Source: Pseudomonadota bacterium
GTDB taxonomy: Bacteria; Pseudomonadota; Alphaproteobacteria; Caulobacterales; Caulobacteraceae
Direction of reading: 5' to 3'
Assembly: GCA_023456105.1 (NCBI GenBank)
Contig: JAEYAO010000087.1
Location: 1 to 52,922 of the forward strand
DNA: 52,922 bases
Shown here: positions 15,814 through 23,704 of the stretch, in pieces
Layout: every line of letters starts with the position of its first letter
How positions within the stretch are numbered: the stretch's first letter is position 1
Program-made: the position numbers and the translations under genes
Notes under the pieces: generated by a model
The model's input: the letters and a program-made list of their open reading frames with translations, nothing else
The model's database searches: none
Told to the model about the DNA's origin: nothing

Positions 15814-18579
15814 ATGTCAAAGACAATGCTGATCGATGCGGCGCACGCGGAAGAAACCCGCGTCGCCATCGTGGACGGACGCCAGGTTGAAGAGTTCGAC
15901 TTCGAGTCGAAAACCAAACGCCAGCTTCGCGGCAACATCTATCTCGCCAAGGTCACCCGCGTAGAGCCCAGCCTGCAGGCGGCCTTTGTTGAATACGGCG
16001 GCAACCGCCACGGCTTCCTGGCCTTCAACGAAATTCACCCGGACTACTACCAGATCCCGGTCGCCGACCGCGAAGCCATCATGGCCGAGGCGCACGACGA
16101 CGCCGACCACGCCGACGACTTGGGCCGCGAAAGCGACGAGGAGACCGATCCCGAAGCCGCTCTGGCCGAAGAAGAGCGGCTGAAGCGCCGGCTAATGCGC
16201 CGCTACAAGATCCAGGACGTGATCAAGCGCCGCCAGATCCTGCTGGTGCAGGTCGTCAAGGACGAACGCGGCGGCAAGGGCGCGGCCCTGACCACCTGGC
16301 TGTCGCTGGCCGGCCGATACTGCGTGCTGATGCCCAACACCGGCAAGGGCGGCGGCATCTCGCGCAAGATCACCAACACCTCCGACCGCCGCCGGCTCAA
16401 GGCGGCCGCCGCCGCGCTGGAGGTGCCAAAGGGCATGGGCCTGATCATCCGCACGGCCGGCGCCAAGCGGACCAAGGCCGAGATCAAGCGCGACTACCAA
16501 TACCTGCTGCGCCTGTGGGAGACGATCCGCGAGACCACCCTCGCCTCCCACGCCCCCGCGATGATCTACGAGGAGGAGAACCTCGTCCGCCGCGCGGTGC
16601 GCGACATGTTCGACAAGGACTTCGACGGCATTCAGGTTGAGGGCGTGCAGGGCTTCAAGGAGGCGCGCGACTTCATGCGGGTGCTGATGCCCTCTCAGGC
16701 CAAGAAGGTGCACCTGTACCAGGGCTCGCGGCCGTTGTTCGCCTCCAACGGCATCGAGGACCTGCTGACGCAGATCCACCAGCCGATCGTGCCGCTGAAG
16801 TCCGGCGGCTATCTGGTGATCAACCAGACGGAGGCGCTGGTCGCCATCGACGTCAACTCGGGCCGCGCCACCAAGGAGCGCAACGTCGAGCAGACGGCGT
16901 TCAAGACCAACTGCGAGGCGGCGGTCGAGGCTGCGCGCCAACTGCGCCTGCGCGACCTCGCCGGCCTGGTCGTGATCGACTTCATCGACATGGACGAGGG
17001 CCGCAACAACCGCACGGTCGAGAAGATCCTGAAGGACGCCCTGTCGGCGGACCGCGCGCGCATCCAAATGGGCCGCATCTCGCCCTTCGGCCTGATGGAG
17101 ATCAGCCGCCAGCGTCGTCGCCTGGGCGTGATCGAGGGCGCGACCGAGGCCTGCCCGCACTGCCAGGGCGCCGGCCGCATCCGTTCGGCCGAATCCGCCG
17201 CCCTGGTCGCCTTGCGCGCCGTGGACATCGAGGCCGGCAAGAACGGCGCGGGCGCGATCGTGCTCCGCCTGCCCACAGCCGTCGCCCTCTACATCCTGAA
17301 CCACAAGCGCGAGTATCTGCAGAGCCTGCTGGAGATGCGGGGCCTGAATGTCGTGATCCAGATCGACGACAGCCTGGCCCAGGCCGAGAACGCCATTGAA
17401 CGCACCGAAACCAACGAGGACTTCGTCGCGCCGGAAGCGGAGGTCATCGACCTGAACGACGGCTTCGACGACAGCGCCTTCGAGGATGAGGGTGACGACG
17501 AGGACGAGGAGATCGACGAGGACGACGACGAGGACGACCTGTCGCTCGATCGCGAAGACGAAGACGACGACGAGCCGCGCGAGCGCGCCGAGCGTCAGGA
17601 CGAGGGTCGCGGCGGACGCCGCCGGCGCCGTCGTCGCGGCGGGCGTCACGAGGTGGAGACTGTCGAGAGCGAAGACGATTCGGCACCGGTCGAGGCGGGT
17701 GCGGAAGCGGATGGCGGCTTCTCCAGCGACGACGAGGACGAAAACGGCCGTCGCCGCCGTCGAGGCCGCCGCGGCGGGCGCCGCATCCGCGAGGACGGCG
17801 AGCGCGATGTCTTCGCCTGGGTGCGCGGCCGCACGCCGTCGCTGGATGATCCCTATGTCTGGTTCGATCCGCTGAACCCCGGCGGCGCTTCGTCGTCGAA
17901 GTCTGAAGACGAGCAGCCCTCCTTGGCGGAGGTTCGTCAGGACGAAAGCGGCGAAGAGGGCCGGGGCGGACGCCGTCGCCGTCGTCGCGGCCGCGGCCGC
18001 GACCGTGGCGAACGCTCGGGCGCGCCCGCCTTCGAGGCGGCCGGTGAAACGGAGAGCCTGGAGGACGCCGGCGCTTCGCAGGAGGCTTCGCCCGCGCGGA
18101 GCGATGCCGAACCGACACCCGTCGCAATCCCGGCCGAGCCGCAACGTCGCCGCGTGCGTCGCAAGAGCGCCGCTCAGGCCGTGTTCGAACCGGCTGTGGA
18201 CGCTGAAGAGACAGATGATCAGCCGATCGCCGAGGCCGCGCCTGCGCTTGAAGCGCCCATGGCTGAAGCGTCCCTGTCTGAAGCATCCGGAGCCGACGCG
18301 GTCGAAGCCGATTTGATCAAAGCGGATCAACCTGACGCTTCCGCGCAGGTCGAGCCGGCCGAACCGGGGGACCTTGGCGAGCCCGTCGTCTTGGACGTCA
18401 CCCCGCAGGAGGCGGAAGCCGAACGCATCGAGGCCGCACAGGAGCCGGAGCCGGTGATCCTCAGCCAGGCTCCTCAGCCCCACCGGCCGGAAGTCGACGT
18501 TCAGGCCCTGATCTCGCAAGATCCGAACCAGATCGTCGCGCCGCCTGAAAAGCCCAAGCGCGGGTGGTGGCGCCGCTGA
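15814..18579 (+). CDS. rne: Ribonuclease E
   Basis: Essential endoribonuclease and degradosome scaffold (921 residues). The N-terminal catalytic half contains an S1 domain split by an acidic insertion (about residues 88-125), which is usual in alphaproteobacteria, the metal-binding aspartates in LVAIDVNSGR and VVIDFIDMDEG, and the zinc-link CPHCQG. The C-terminal half is disordered, with acidic tracts alternating with arginine patches (GRRRRRRRGGR, GRRRRRGRRGGRR, GRRRRRRGRGRDRG), likely RNA-binding and condensate-forming. It ends KPKRGWWRR, the conserved tail implicated in PNPase binding in Caulobacter. AGAGAGA precedes ATG 15814. Confidence 0.97.
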   Translation: MSKTMLIDAAHAEETRVAIVDGRQVEEFDFESKTKRQLRGNIYLAKVTRVEPSLQAAFVEYGGNRHGFLAFNEIHPDYYQIPVADREAIMAEAHDDADHADDLGRESDEETDPEAALAEEERLKRRLMRRYKIQDVIKRRQILLVQVVKDERGGKGAALTTWLSLAGRYCVLMPNTGKGGGISRKITNTSDRRRLKAAAAALEVPKGMGLIIRTAGAKRTKAEIKRDYQYLLRLWETIRETTLASHAPAMIYEEENLVRRAVRDMFDKDFDGIQVEGVQGFKEARDFMRVLMPSQAKKVHLYQGSRPLFASNGIEDLLTQIHQPIVPLKSGGYLVINQTEALVAIDVNSGRATKERNVEQTAFKTNCEAAVEAARQLRLRDLAGLVVIDFIDMDEGRNNRTVEKILKDALSADRARIQMGRISPFGLMEISRQRRRLGVIEGATEACPHCQGAGRIRSAESAALVALRAVDIEAGKNGAGAIVLRLPTAVALYILNHKREYLQSLLEMRGLNVVIQIDDSLAQAENAIERTETNEDFVAPEAEVIDLNDGFDDSAFEDEGDDEDEEIDEDDDEDDLSLDREDEDDDEPRERAERQDEGRGGRRRRRRRGGRHEVETVESEDDSAPVEAGAEADGGFSSDDEDENGRRRRRGRRGGRRIREDGERDVFAWVRGRTPSLDDPYVWFDPLNPGGASSSKSEDEQPSLAEVRQDESGEEGRGGRRRRRRGRGRDRGERSGAPAFEAAGETESLEDAGASQEASPARSDAEPTPVAIPAEPQRRRVRRKSAAQAVFEPAVDAEETDDQPIAEAAPALEAPMAEASLSEASGADAVEADLIKADQPDASAQVEPAEPGDLGEPVVLDVTPQEAEAERIEAAQEPEPVILSQAPQPHRPEVDVQALISQDPNQIVAPPEKPKRGWWRR

Positions 18580-18635
18580 TCGCGGATCGCTAGATTGAGG
18601 AACGACGGGCGGGGGCCCAGGCTTTGGAGCGCGCC

Positions 18636-20051
18636 ATGAACTGGCTTCCCCGCCCTGCGTCCTGCCTTCGGGCGCTGCGCCGCCTTGTCGGCGCAGCCGG
18701 TGTCCTGGCGGTGCTGGGGACGGCGGGCCAGGCCTCGGCTCAGAGCGTGATCCGCGACACCGAGATCGAGGGTGTGATCCGAGAGTGGTCGGACCCGGTG
18801 TTCGACGCCATGGGCCTGGTGCCGGCGGACGTCGAAGTCCTGCTGATAAACGATCCCGAGCTGAACGCCTTCGCCACACGCGGGCGGATCATGGGGATCA
18901 ACACGGGCCTGATCCTGCGCACCAAGACCCCAGGCGAACTGCTGGGGGTGATGGCGCACGAGGCGGGCCACATCAAGAACCGCCACACCCTGCGCGATGG
19001 GGCGCAGAACGCGGCCAAGCAGCCGTTCTTCATGACCATGGCGCTGGGGGCGCTCGCCATCGCTGCGGGCCAGCCGGGCGCCGGCGCCGCGCTGATCGGC
19101 TCAAGCCAGTATTTCGGCACACTGGACGCCCTGCGCTACATGCAGAGCCAGGAAGGCGAGGCCGACCTGACCGGCGCCCGCGCCCTCGAGGCAGCCGGCC
19201 AGTCTGGACGTGGCCTGGTGGAGTTCTTCGAGAACTTCCGCTCGCAGGAAGTCTTCTCCGACAGCCGCCGCTATCCTTATTTCCGCAGTCACCCCCTGTC
19301 GTCCCAGCGCATCGAGGCGCTGCGCCGGCCGGTCGAGGCCGCCGCCCACTACAATACGCCGGAAAGTCCCGAGCGCATCGCCCAGCACACCCTGATCCTG
19401 GCCAAGATGCGCGCCTTCATGGACCAGCCGAACGCCACGCTGCGCGCCTATCCCGAGAGCGATGCGTCCCTGCCCGGCCGCTACGCCCGCGCCATCGCCT
19501 GGTATCGCGCGGGTCAGACCGACAAGGCGCTCTCGGCGGTGGACGCCCTGATCGCCGGCGACGTCTCCAATCCCTATTATTGGGAGCTGAAGGGCCAGAT
19601 TCTGTTCGAGGAAGGCCGCCCCGCCGACGCCATCGCCGCCCACGCCGAGTCGGTGCGCCTGGAGCCGGACGCGCCCCTGCTTCGCGTCAACCTGGGGCAT
19701 GCGCTGATCGAGACGGGCGAGGCGGGCAACATCGCCGAGGCCGTCAATCAGCTGAAACGCGCCACGGTGGCCGAGCGCGACAACACCATGGCCTGGCGCC
19801 TGCTGGCTCAGGCCTACGCCGCCCAGGGCAAGGAGGGCGAGGCGCGACTGGCTTCGGCCGAATACCACTTCGCCGCCGGTCAGGAACAGCAGGCCACCCA
19901 GTTCGCCCTTCGCGCCCGCAGCCTGCTGGACCCCGGCTCCATCGAGTGGCGCCGCGCAGTGGACATCGTGCTGGCCTCAGGGGCCACCCAAGACGACCTC
20001 AGCGATCTTGACCGGCGCGAGGCGCTGCGTCGCCCCGCCACCCTGAACTAG
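18636..20051 (+). CDS. Periplasmic M48 metalloprotease with TPR-like repeats (BepA/YfgC-like)
   Basis: A 471-residue secreted zinc protease. A signal peptide covers about residues 1-35, ending A-S-A before QSVIRDTEIE. The zinc site is HEAGH (H108, E109, H112), with the third ligand in EGEADLTGARAL. The C-terminal half (about 280-430) has helical tetratricopeptide-like repeats, as in BepA, which maintains outer-membrane protein assembly. ATG 18636 is chosen because GGAG lies at 18626-18629. It follows rne by 56 bases and precedes a DsbA-like gene by 22, suggesting an envelope-quality pair. Confidence 0.92.
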   Translation: MNWLPRPASCLRALRRLVGAAGVLAVLGTAGQASAQSVIRDTEIEGVIREWSDPVFDAMGLVPADVEVLLINDPELNAFATRGRIMGINTGLILRTKTPGELLGVMAHEAGHIKNRHTLRDGAQNAAKQPFFMTMALGALAIAAGQPGAGAALIGSSQYFGTLDALRYMQSQEGEADLTGARALEAAGQSGRGLVEFFENFRSQEVFSDSRRYPYFRSHPLSSQRIEALRRPVEAAAHYNTPESPERIAQHTLILAKMRAFMDQPNATLRAYPESDASLPGRYARAIAWYRAGQTDKALSAVDALIAGDVSNPYYWELKGQILFEEGRPADAIAAHAESVRLEPDAPLLRVNLGHALIETGEAGNIAEAVNQLKRATVAERDNTMAWRLLAQAYAAQGKEGEARLASAEYHFAAGQEQQATQFALRARSLLDPGSIEWRRAVDIVLASGATQDDLSDLDRREALRRPATLN

Positions 20052-20073
20052 ACTTGCCCGAAGAAGAGACGTG

Positions 20074-20859
20074 ATGACCGACGACGCCGCCCCTCCGCCC
20101 GCACCCCCACCCCCCGCCGAAAGAAGACGGCGCGGCTGGACGGGTCCGGCCGCCCTGGCGGTCTCGCTGGCGGCTCTGGGTCTGGCGGCCTGGCCCTATG
20201 TCGCGCCCGATGCGTTCGGATCCTGGACGGTGCATCGCTACATGGTCAGCCATCCCGAGGTTCTGCAGGAAGCGAGCGCCGCCCTGCAGCAGCGCGAGGA
20301 GCAGGGACGCGTCGCCTCTATCAATCAGGCGGCGGCGACCAATCCCAGCCTGCTGGCGGTCGACGCCCGTGACCCTGCTTTTGGGCCTACCGACGCCCGC
20401 GTCACGGTGGTCGAGTTCTTTGATTTCCGCTGCCCCGGCTGCAAGGCGGTGGCGCACGACTATCGCGCCCTGATGGCGGCGAATCCCGACGTGCGGTTCG
20501 TCTTCAAGGACTGGCCGATCCTGGACCGCGGAGAGGACGTCACGTCCCAGTACGCCGCCCGCGCCGCTCTGGCCGCGCACCAGCAGGGCAAGTATCTGGC
20601 GGTCTACGACGCCCTGATGAACGAACGCGCGCTGAACGTAGAGGCGATCGACCGCATCCTTCAGGCGAACGGGGTCGATCTGCCGCGGGCCAAGGCCGCC
20701 ATCGCCTCACCTGAGATGACCCGCCACATCGCCGACATCCACACGGCGGCGGCCGCCTTGGGTCTTCAGGGCACGCCCACCTTCTTCATCAACGGCAAGG
20801 CCAGCGCAGGAATCGACCCGCGCGAGGTCGGCCAGCTGATCCAGGCGGCGAAACGCTAG
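20074..20859 (+). CDS. Membrane-anchored DsbA-family thiol-disulfide protein
   Basis: A 261-residue thioredoxin-fold protein. A proline-rich cytoplasmic start and one hydrophobic anchor (about 24-42) place the rest in the periplasm. The active site is C120-PGC123 in FFDFRCPGCKAV, and the cis-proline loop is LGLQGTPTFFING. CPGC rather than CPHC suggests Com1/ScsC-like members rather than classical DsbA; it may oxidise or isomerise disulfides. The start is ATG 20074, with GTG 20071 just before it. It overlaps the convergent thiG by four bases. Confidence 0.92.
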   Translation: MTDDAAPPPAPPPPAERRRRGWTGPAALAVSLAALGLAAWPYVAPDAFGSWTVHRYMVSHPEVLQEASAALQQREEQGRVASINQAAATNPSLLAVDARDPAFGPTDARVTVVEFFDFRCPGCKAVAHDYRALMAANPDVRFVFKDWPILDRGEDVTSQYAARAALAAHQQGKYLAVYDALMNERALNVEAIDRILQANGVDLPRAKAAIASPEMTRHIADIHTAAAALGLQGTPTFFINGKASAGIDPREVGQLIQAAKR

Positions 20860-21638
20860 ATCAGGCCGGCCAGGGGCGAAGACGGATCGGCGTACAGGCG
20901 CTTGGCCATCCGCCCCGCCAGATAGGCTTCGCGGCCCGCGATCACCGCATGTTTCATGGCGCGCGCCATGCGGATCGGGTCCTTGGCGCCGGCGATGGCG
21001 GTGTTCATGAGAACCGCGTCGCAGCCCAGCTCCATGGCTCGGGTCGCATCGGACGCCGTGCCGACGCCGGCGTCCACCAGCACCGGCACGCCCGCCTGCT
21101 CCACGATCAGGCGGATGTTGACCTCGTTCTGAATGCCGAGCCCTGAGCCGATCGGGGCCGCAGCCGGCATGATGGCCGAGGCGCCCGCCTCCTCCAGCCG
21201 CTTGGCCATGACCACGTCGTCGGTGCAGTAAACCATGACGTCGAAACCGTCCTTGACCAGCATGTCGAGCGCGCGAAGCGTCTCCACCATATCTGGATAC
21301 AGGTGGGCGGTGTTCGACAGCACCTCCAGCTTCACCAGGTCCCAGCCACCCGCCTCGCGCGCCAGGCGCAGGGTGCGCACAGCGTCCTCTCCGGTGAAGC
21401 AGCCGGCGGTGTTGGGCAGATAGGTGAAGCGGTCCGGCTTGACGTGGTCCACCAGCATCGGCTGGCTCGGATCGGACAGGTTCACGCGCCTGAGCGCCAC
21501 CGTGACGACCTCGGCCCCCGCCGCTTCGGCCGCCGCCGCGTTCTGGGCGTAGTCGGCGTACTTGCCCGTCCCCACGATCAAACGTGAGGCAAAGGTGCGG
21601 CCCGCGACGGACCAGGTGTCGGATGCATTCTCGGTCAT
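20856..21638 (-). CDS. thiG: Thiazole synthase
   Basis: Forms the thiazole phosphate of thiamine from deoxyxylulose 5-phosphate, dehydroglycine and ThiS thiocarboxylate. The 260-residue TIM-barrel protein has the Schiff-base lysine K103 in DLVKLEVL. Also seen are LPNTAGCFT, the phosphate-binding GSGLGIQNE and VDAGVGTASDA, and the typical end LYADPSSPLAGLI. Its usual partner thiS lies on the same strand at 22409-22606, but a toxin-antitoxin module on the opposite strand intervenes, so thiG must be transcribed from its own promoter in 21639-21753 or by long read-through. Confidence 0.97.
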   Translation of the reverse strand: MTENASDTWSVAGRTFASRLIVGTGKYADYAQNAAAAEAAGAEVVTVALRRVNLSDPSQPMLVDHVKPDRFTYLPNTAGCFTGEDAVRTLRLAREAGGWDLVKLEVLSNTAHLYPDMVETLRALDMLVKDGFDVMVYCTDDVVMAKRLEEAGASAIMPAAAPIGSGLGIQNEVNIRLIVEQAGVPVLVDAGVGTASDATRAMELGCDAVLMNTAIAGAKDPIRMARAMKHAVIAGREAYLAGRMAKRLYADPSSPLAGLI

Positions 21639-21642
21639 GGCC

Positions 21643-21740
21643 GTCCACCTAGTCCTCCGAAGCGGCGAGCGGAAGTCCGAGCCCCGTCACGACGCGTTGC
21701 GACATCGACCGCACTGAACTAAACTAGGTGGACTTAGTCC
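21643..21740. promoter_or_regulatory. Operator-like inverted repeats between thiG and the Phd/PIN module
   Basis: GTCCACCTAGT at 21643-21653 is the exact reverse complement of ACTAGGTGGAC at 21723-21733. Overlapping the second copy is a perfect palindrome, GGACT-T-AGTCC, at 21730-21740, ending 13 bases before the antitoxin ATG and just before the GAGG ribosome-binding site. This is where a Phd-type antitoxin would be expected to bind for autoregulation. The outer copy lies against the thiG start, so repression could touch thiG as well (inference). Confidence 0.55.
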
Positions 21741-21753
21741 ATGAGGTCCGCGT

Positions 21754-22023
21754 ATGCAGACGGTCAACATTCACGAAGCCAAGACCCACCTGTCCCGCCT
21801 TGTGGACAAGGCCGCCAAGGGGGAGTCCTTCATCATCGCCAAGGCCGGCAAACCTATGGTCAAGGTGACGCCGCTGGAAGACTCGCCGAAGAAGCCGCTC
21901 CAGCGCATCGGCTTCATGGCCGGCGAGTTCACCGTTCCGGACGATTTCGACACCATGTTCCAGGCCGAGATTGAGGCCATGTTCTACGGCGACGTCGAGG
22001 AGACGACCAAGGCGGATCGATGA
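21754..22023 (+). CDS. Phd/YefM-type antitoxin
   Basis: An 89-residue protein opening MQTVNIHEAKTHLSRLVDKAAKGE, the classic Phd/YefM DNA-binding N-terminus, followed by the beta-strand FIIAKAGKPMVKVTPL. The C-terminal third (FTVPDDFDTMFQAEIEAMFYGD) is the toxin-binding tail typical of antitoxins paired with PIN toxins. GAGG at 21743-21746 precedes ATG 21754. The stop overlaps the toxin start by four bases (ATGA), the normal coupling in such modules. Confidence 0.93.
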   Translation: MQTVNIHEAKTHLSRLVDKAAKGESFIIAKAGKPMVKVTPLEDSPKKPLQRIGFMAGEFTVPDDFDTMFQAEIEAMFYGDVEETTKADR

Positions 22024-22406
22024 AGCTTCTGATCGACACTCACCTGCTGCTATGGGCGGCGGGCGACCCTTCGCGTGTTCCAAGCCGGGCCCGCGACCTG
22101 ATCAACGATCTCGGCAACATCCCCATGTTCAGCGTCGTCAGCCTGATGGAGGTCTCCATCAAGACGGCGCGGTCTCGGCCGGACTTCCGTGTCGATGCGC
22201 GTCGGCTTCGGTCCATGCTGCTCGCCTCCGGCTACGAGGAGCTTGCGGTGACAGGCGAGCACGCCGTGGCGGTTGGACCGCTTGAACCCATCCACAAGGA
22301 CCCGTTCGATCGTCTCCTTCTGGCTCAAGCGTTCGCGGAAGAGGCCACCCTTTTGACCTCGGACGCCACCTTGGCTCGCTACCAGGGTCCGATCCTCAAG
22401 GTCTGA
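22020..22406 (+). CDS. PIN-domain toxin (VapC-like)
   Basis: A 128-residue PIN-domain ribonuclease. The acidic metal-site residues are visible: D6 (LLIDTHLLLWA), E44 (SLMEVSIK), D94/D97 (HKDPFDRLLLAQA) and D115 (LLTSDATL). The HLLLW pattern belongs to the VapC branch that pairs with Phd/YefM-like antitoxins, as it does here. It ends only two bases before the thiS stop on the opposite strand, so the module fills the whole thiS-thiG gap. Confidence 0.93.
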   Translation: MKLLIDTHLLLWAAGDPSRVPSRARDLINDLGNIPMFSVVSLMEVSIKTARSRPDFRVDARRLRSMLLASGYEELAVTGEHAVAVGPLEPIHKDPFDRLLLAQAFAEEATLLTSDATLARYQGPILKV

Positions 22407-22408
22407 CC

Positions 22409-22606
22409 TCACCCCCCGCCGACGAACTGAACCAGCTCAATGCGGTCGCCCTCGGCCAAAGCGGTCGTCGCGTGCAGCGACTTCGGCACGATCTCCAGGT
22501 TCCGCTCCACCGCCACTTTGCGGGGGTCGAGCGACAGCGCCTTCACCAGGTCCAGGATGGTGGAGGCCGCCACCTCACGCTGATCGCCGTTGACTTGAAT
22601 GCGCAT
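22409..22606 (-). CDS. thiS: Sulfur carrier protein ThiS
   Basis: A 65-residue ubiquitin-like sulfur carrier for thiazole synthesis. The start MRIQVNGDQREVAA and the end ELVQFVGGG, with the required C-terminal Gly-Gly to be adenylated and thiocarboxylated, are diagnostic. The family is 65-68 residues long. It should work with ThiG, encoded about 770 bases downstream on the same strand past the inserted toxin-antitoxin genes. The adenylating ThiF/MoeB enzyme is not in the window. Confidence 0.95.
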   Translation of the reverse strand: MRIQVNGDQREVAASTILDLVKALSLDPRKVAVERNLEIVPKSLHATTALAEGDRIELVQFVGGG

Positions 22607-22640
22607 GACGTTAGGTCAACCCGTTCAAAGGCGGCGCGCT

Positions 22641-22668
22641 TTGATCCGCGCCGCGCCTTCCGCTAAAA
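22641..22668 (+). promoter_or_regulatory. Probable promoter of the aroQ-accB-accC-aat operon
   Basis: TTGATC at 22641-22646 and CTAAAA at 22663-22668 are separated by 16 bases. The -10 region in context, GCTAAAAG, is close to the Caulobacter housekeeping consensus GCTANAWC. It lies 38 bases before the aroQ ATG. Confidence 0.5.
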
Positions 22669-22706
22669 GGCCGCTCCATCGAAGCGGTTCGACCCGCCCG
22701 GAGCCT

Positions 22707-23156
22707 ATGCCCGATCTTCCCGTCATCTATGTGCTGAACGGCCCCAATCTCAACCTCCTTGGCGAGAGAGAGCCGCACATCTATGGGCGCGAGACCCTAA
22801 CGGACGTTGAGGCGCGCTGCGTCGGCGCGGCCGGGTCTGAGGCGAACATCGTCTTCCGGCAGACGAATCACGAGGGCGTGCTGGTCGACTGGATCCAGGA
22901 AGCGCGCACCGAGGCTCAGGCGCTGGTGATCAATCCGGCCGCCTATGGACACACCTCCGTCGCGCTGCACGACGCGCTGAAGGCGCTGTCCATTCCGGTG
23001 ATCGAACTGCACCTGTCCAATCCGGCGGCGCGAGAGGCGTTTCGCCACCACTCCCTGGTCTCGCCCCTCGCGACCGGGGTCATCGCGGGCCTAGGCGCGC
23101 AGGGCTATGCGCTGGCGGTCCAGGCCGCGCTCCACATCATTCGGGAACGCGCCTGA
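22707..23156 (+). CDS. aroQ: Type II 3-dehydroquinate dehydratase
   Basis: Dehydrates 3-dehydroquinate to 3-dehydroshikimate. The 149-residue length is that of the dodecameric type II class. Family marks are VLNGPNLNLLGEREPHIYG, with the catalytic tyrosine, the substrate loop INPAAYGHTSVAL with the catalytic histidine, and ELHLSNPAAREAFRHHS. It is first of a run aroQ-accB-accC-aat. The aroQ-accBC order is common in alphaproteobacteria. Confidence 0.97.
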   Translation: MPDLPVIYVLNGPNLNLLGEREPHIYGRETLTDVEARCVGAAGSEANIVFRQTNHEGVLVDWIQEARTEAQALVINPAAYGHTSVALHDALKALSIPVIELHLSNPAAREAFRHHSLVSPLATGVIAGLGAQGYALAVQAALHIIRERA

Positions 23157-23202
23157 GGCGCTCCCGTTGGCACAACAAGACCAAAGAAAAGGCGAAACCG
23201 AC

Positions 23203-23700
23203 ATGGCCGATGAAACGCTGAACGCCGGGGGCGAGATCGATGCGGAGCTGGTGCGCCAGCTGGCGGACATCCTGAACGACACCTCCCTGACCGAGATCGA
23301 GGTGGAGCGCGGCGATCTGAAGATCCGCGTCGCCCGCAAGGTCAGCGCCGCCGCTGCGCCCGTGCAGTACGCCGCCATGCCGGCTCCGGTCGCCGCGCCG
23401 GTTGCAGCCCCCGCCGCCGCTGCCGCCATGCCCAGCGATCCGGCGACCATCGTCGCCCGCTCCGGCGAAGAGGTGAAGTCGCCGATGGTTGGCACCGCCT
23501 ATCTGCAACCGGCGCCGGAAGCGCCCGCCTTTGTGCAGCAGGGCGACAAGGTCAAGAAGGGCCAGACCCTGCTGATCGTCGAGGCCATGAAGACCATGAA
23601 CCCGATCCAGGCGCCGCGCGACGGCGTGGTGGCGGACGTGCTGGTCGGCGACGGCCAGCCGGTCGAGTTCGGCGAGCCGCTCGTCCTGCTTGAGGCCTGA
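23203..23700 (+). CDS. accB: Biotin carboxyl carrier protein of acetyl-CoA carboxylase
   Basis: A 165-residue carrier. An N-terminal helical region (1-50) is followed by an Ala/Pro-rich flexible linker (about 50-80) and a C-terminal biotinyl domain whose target lysine is K130 in VEAMKTMN. It shuttles CO2 from the AccC site to AccA/AccD. ATG 23203 is chosen for the conserved start. It follows aroQ by 46 bases, and accC begins four bases after its stop. Confidence 0.97.
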   Translation: MADETLNAGGEIDAELVRQLADILNDTSLTEIEVERGDLKIRVARKVSAAAAPVQYAAMPAPVAAPVAAPAAAAAMPSDPATIVARSGEEVKSPMVGTAYLQPAPEAPAFVQQGDKVKKGQTLLIVEAMKTMNPIQAPRDGVVADVLVGDGQPVEFGEPLVLLEA

Positions 23701-23704
23701 TCCC

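Noticed and set aside
15452..15890. Several overlapping small open frames in the rne leader
   Set aside because: They are proline/arginine-rich, lack ribosome-binding sites and run into rne in the wrong frame, so the region is treated as non-coding.
16192..18879. Very long open frame (about 895 codons) antisense to rne
   Set aside because: It mirrors rne codon positions in GC-rich DNA. Its translation is low-complexity, rich in Arg, Leu and Val, and matches no family, while rne is unmistakable.
22607..22706. Possible TPP riboswitch upstream of thiS
   Set aside because: The 100-base gap on the thiS strand lacks the conserved CUGAGA and related THI-box elements, so no riboswitch is claimed.
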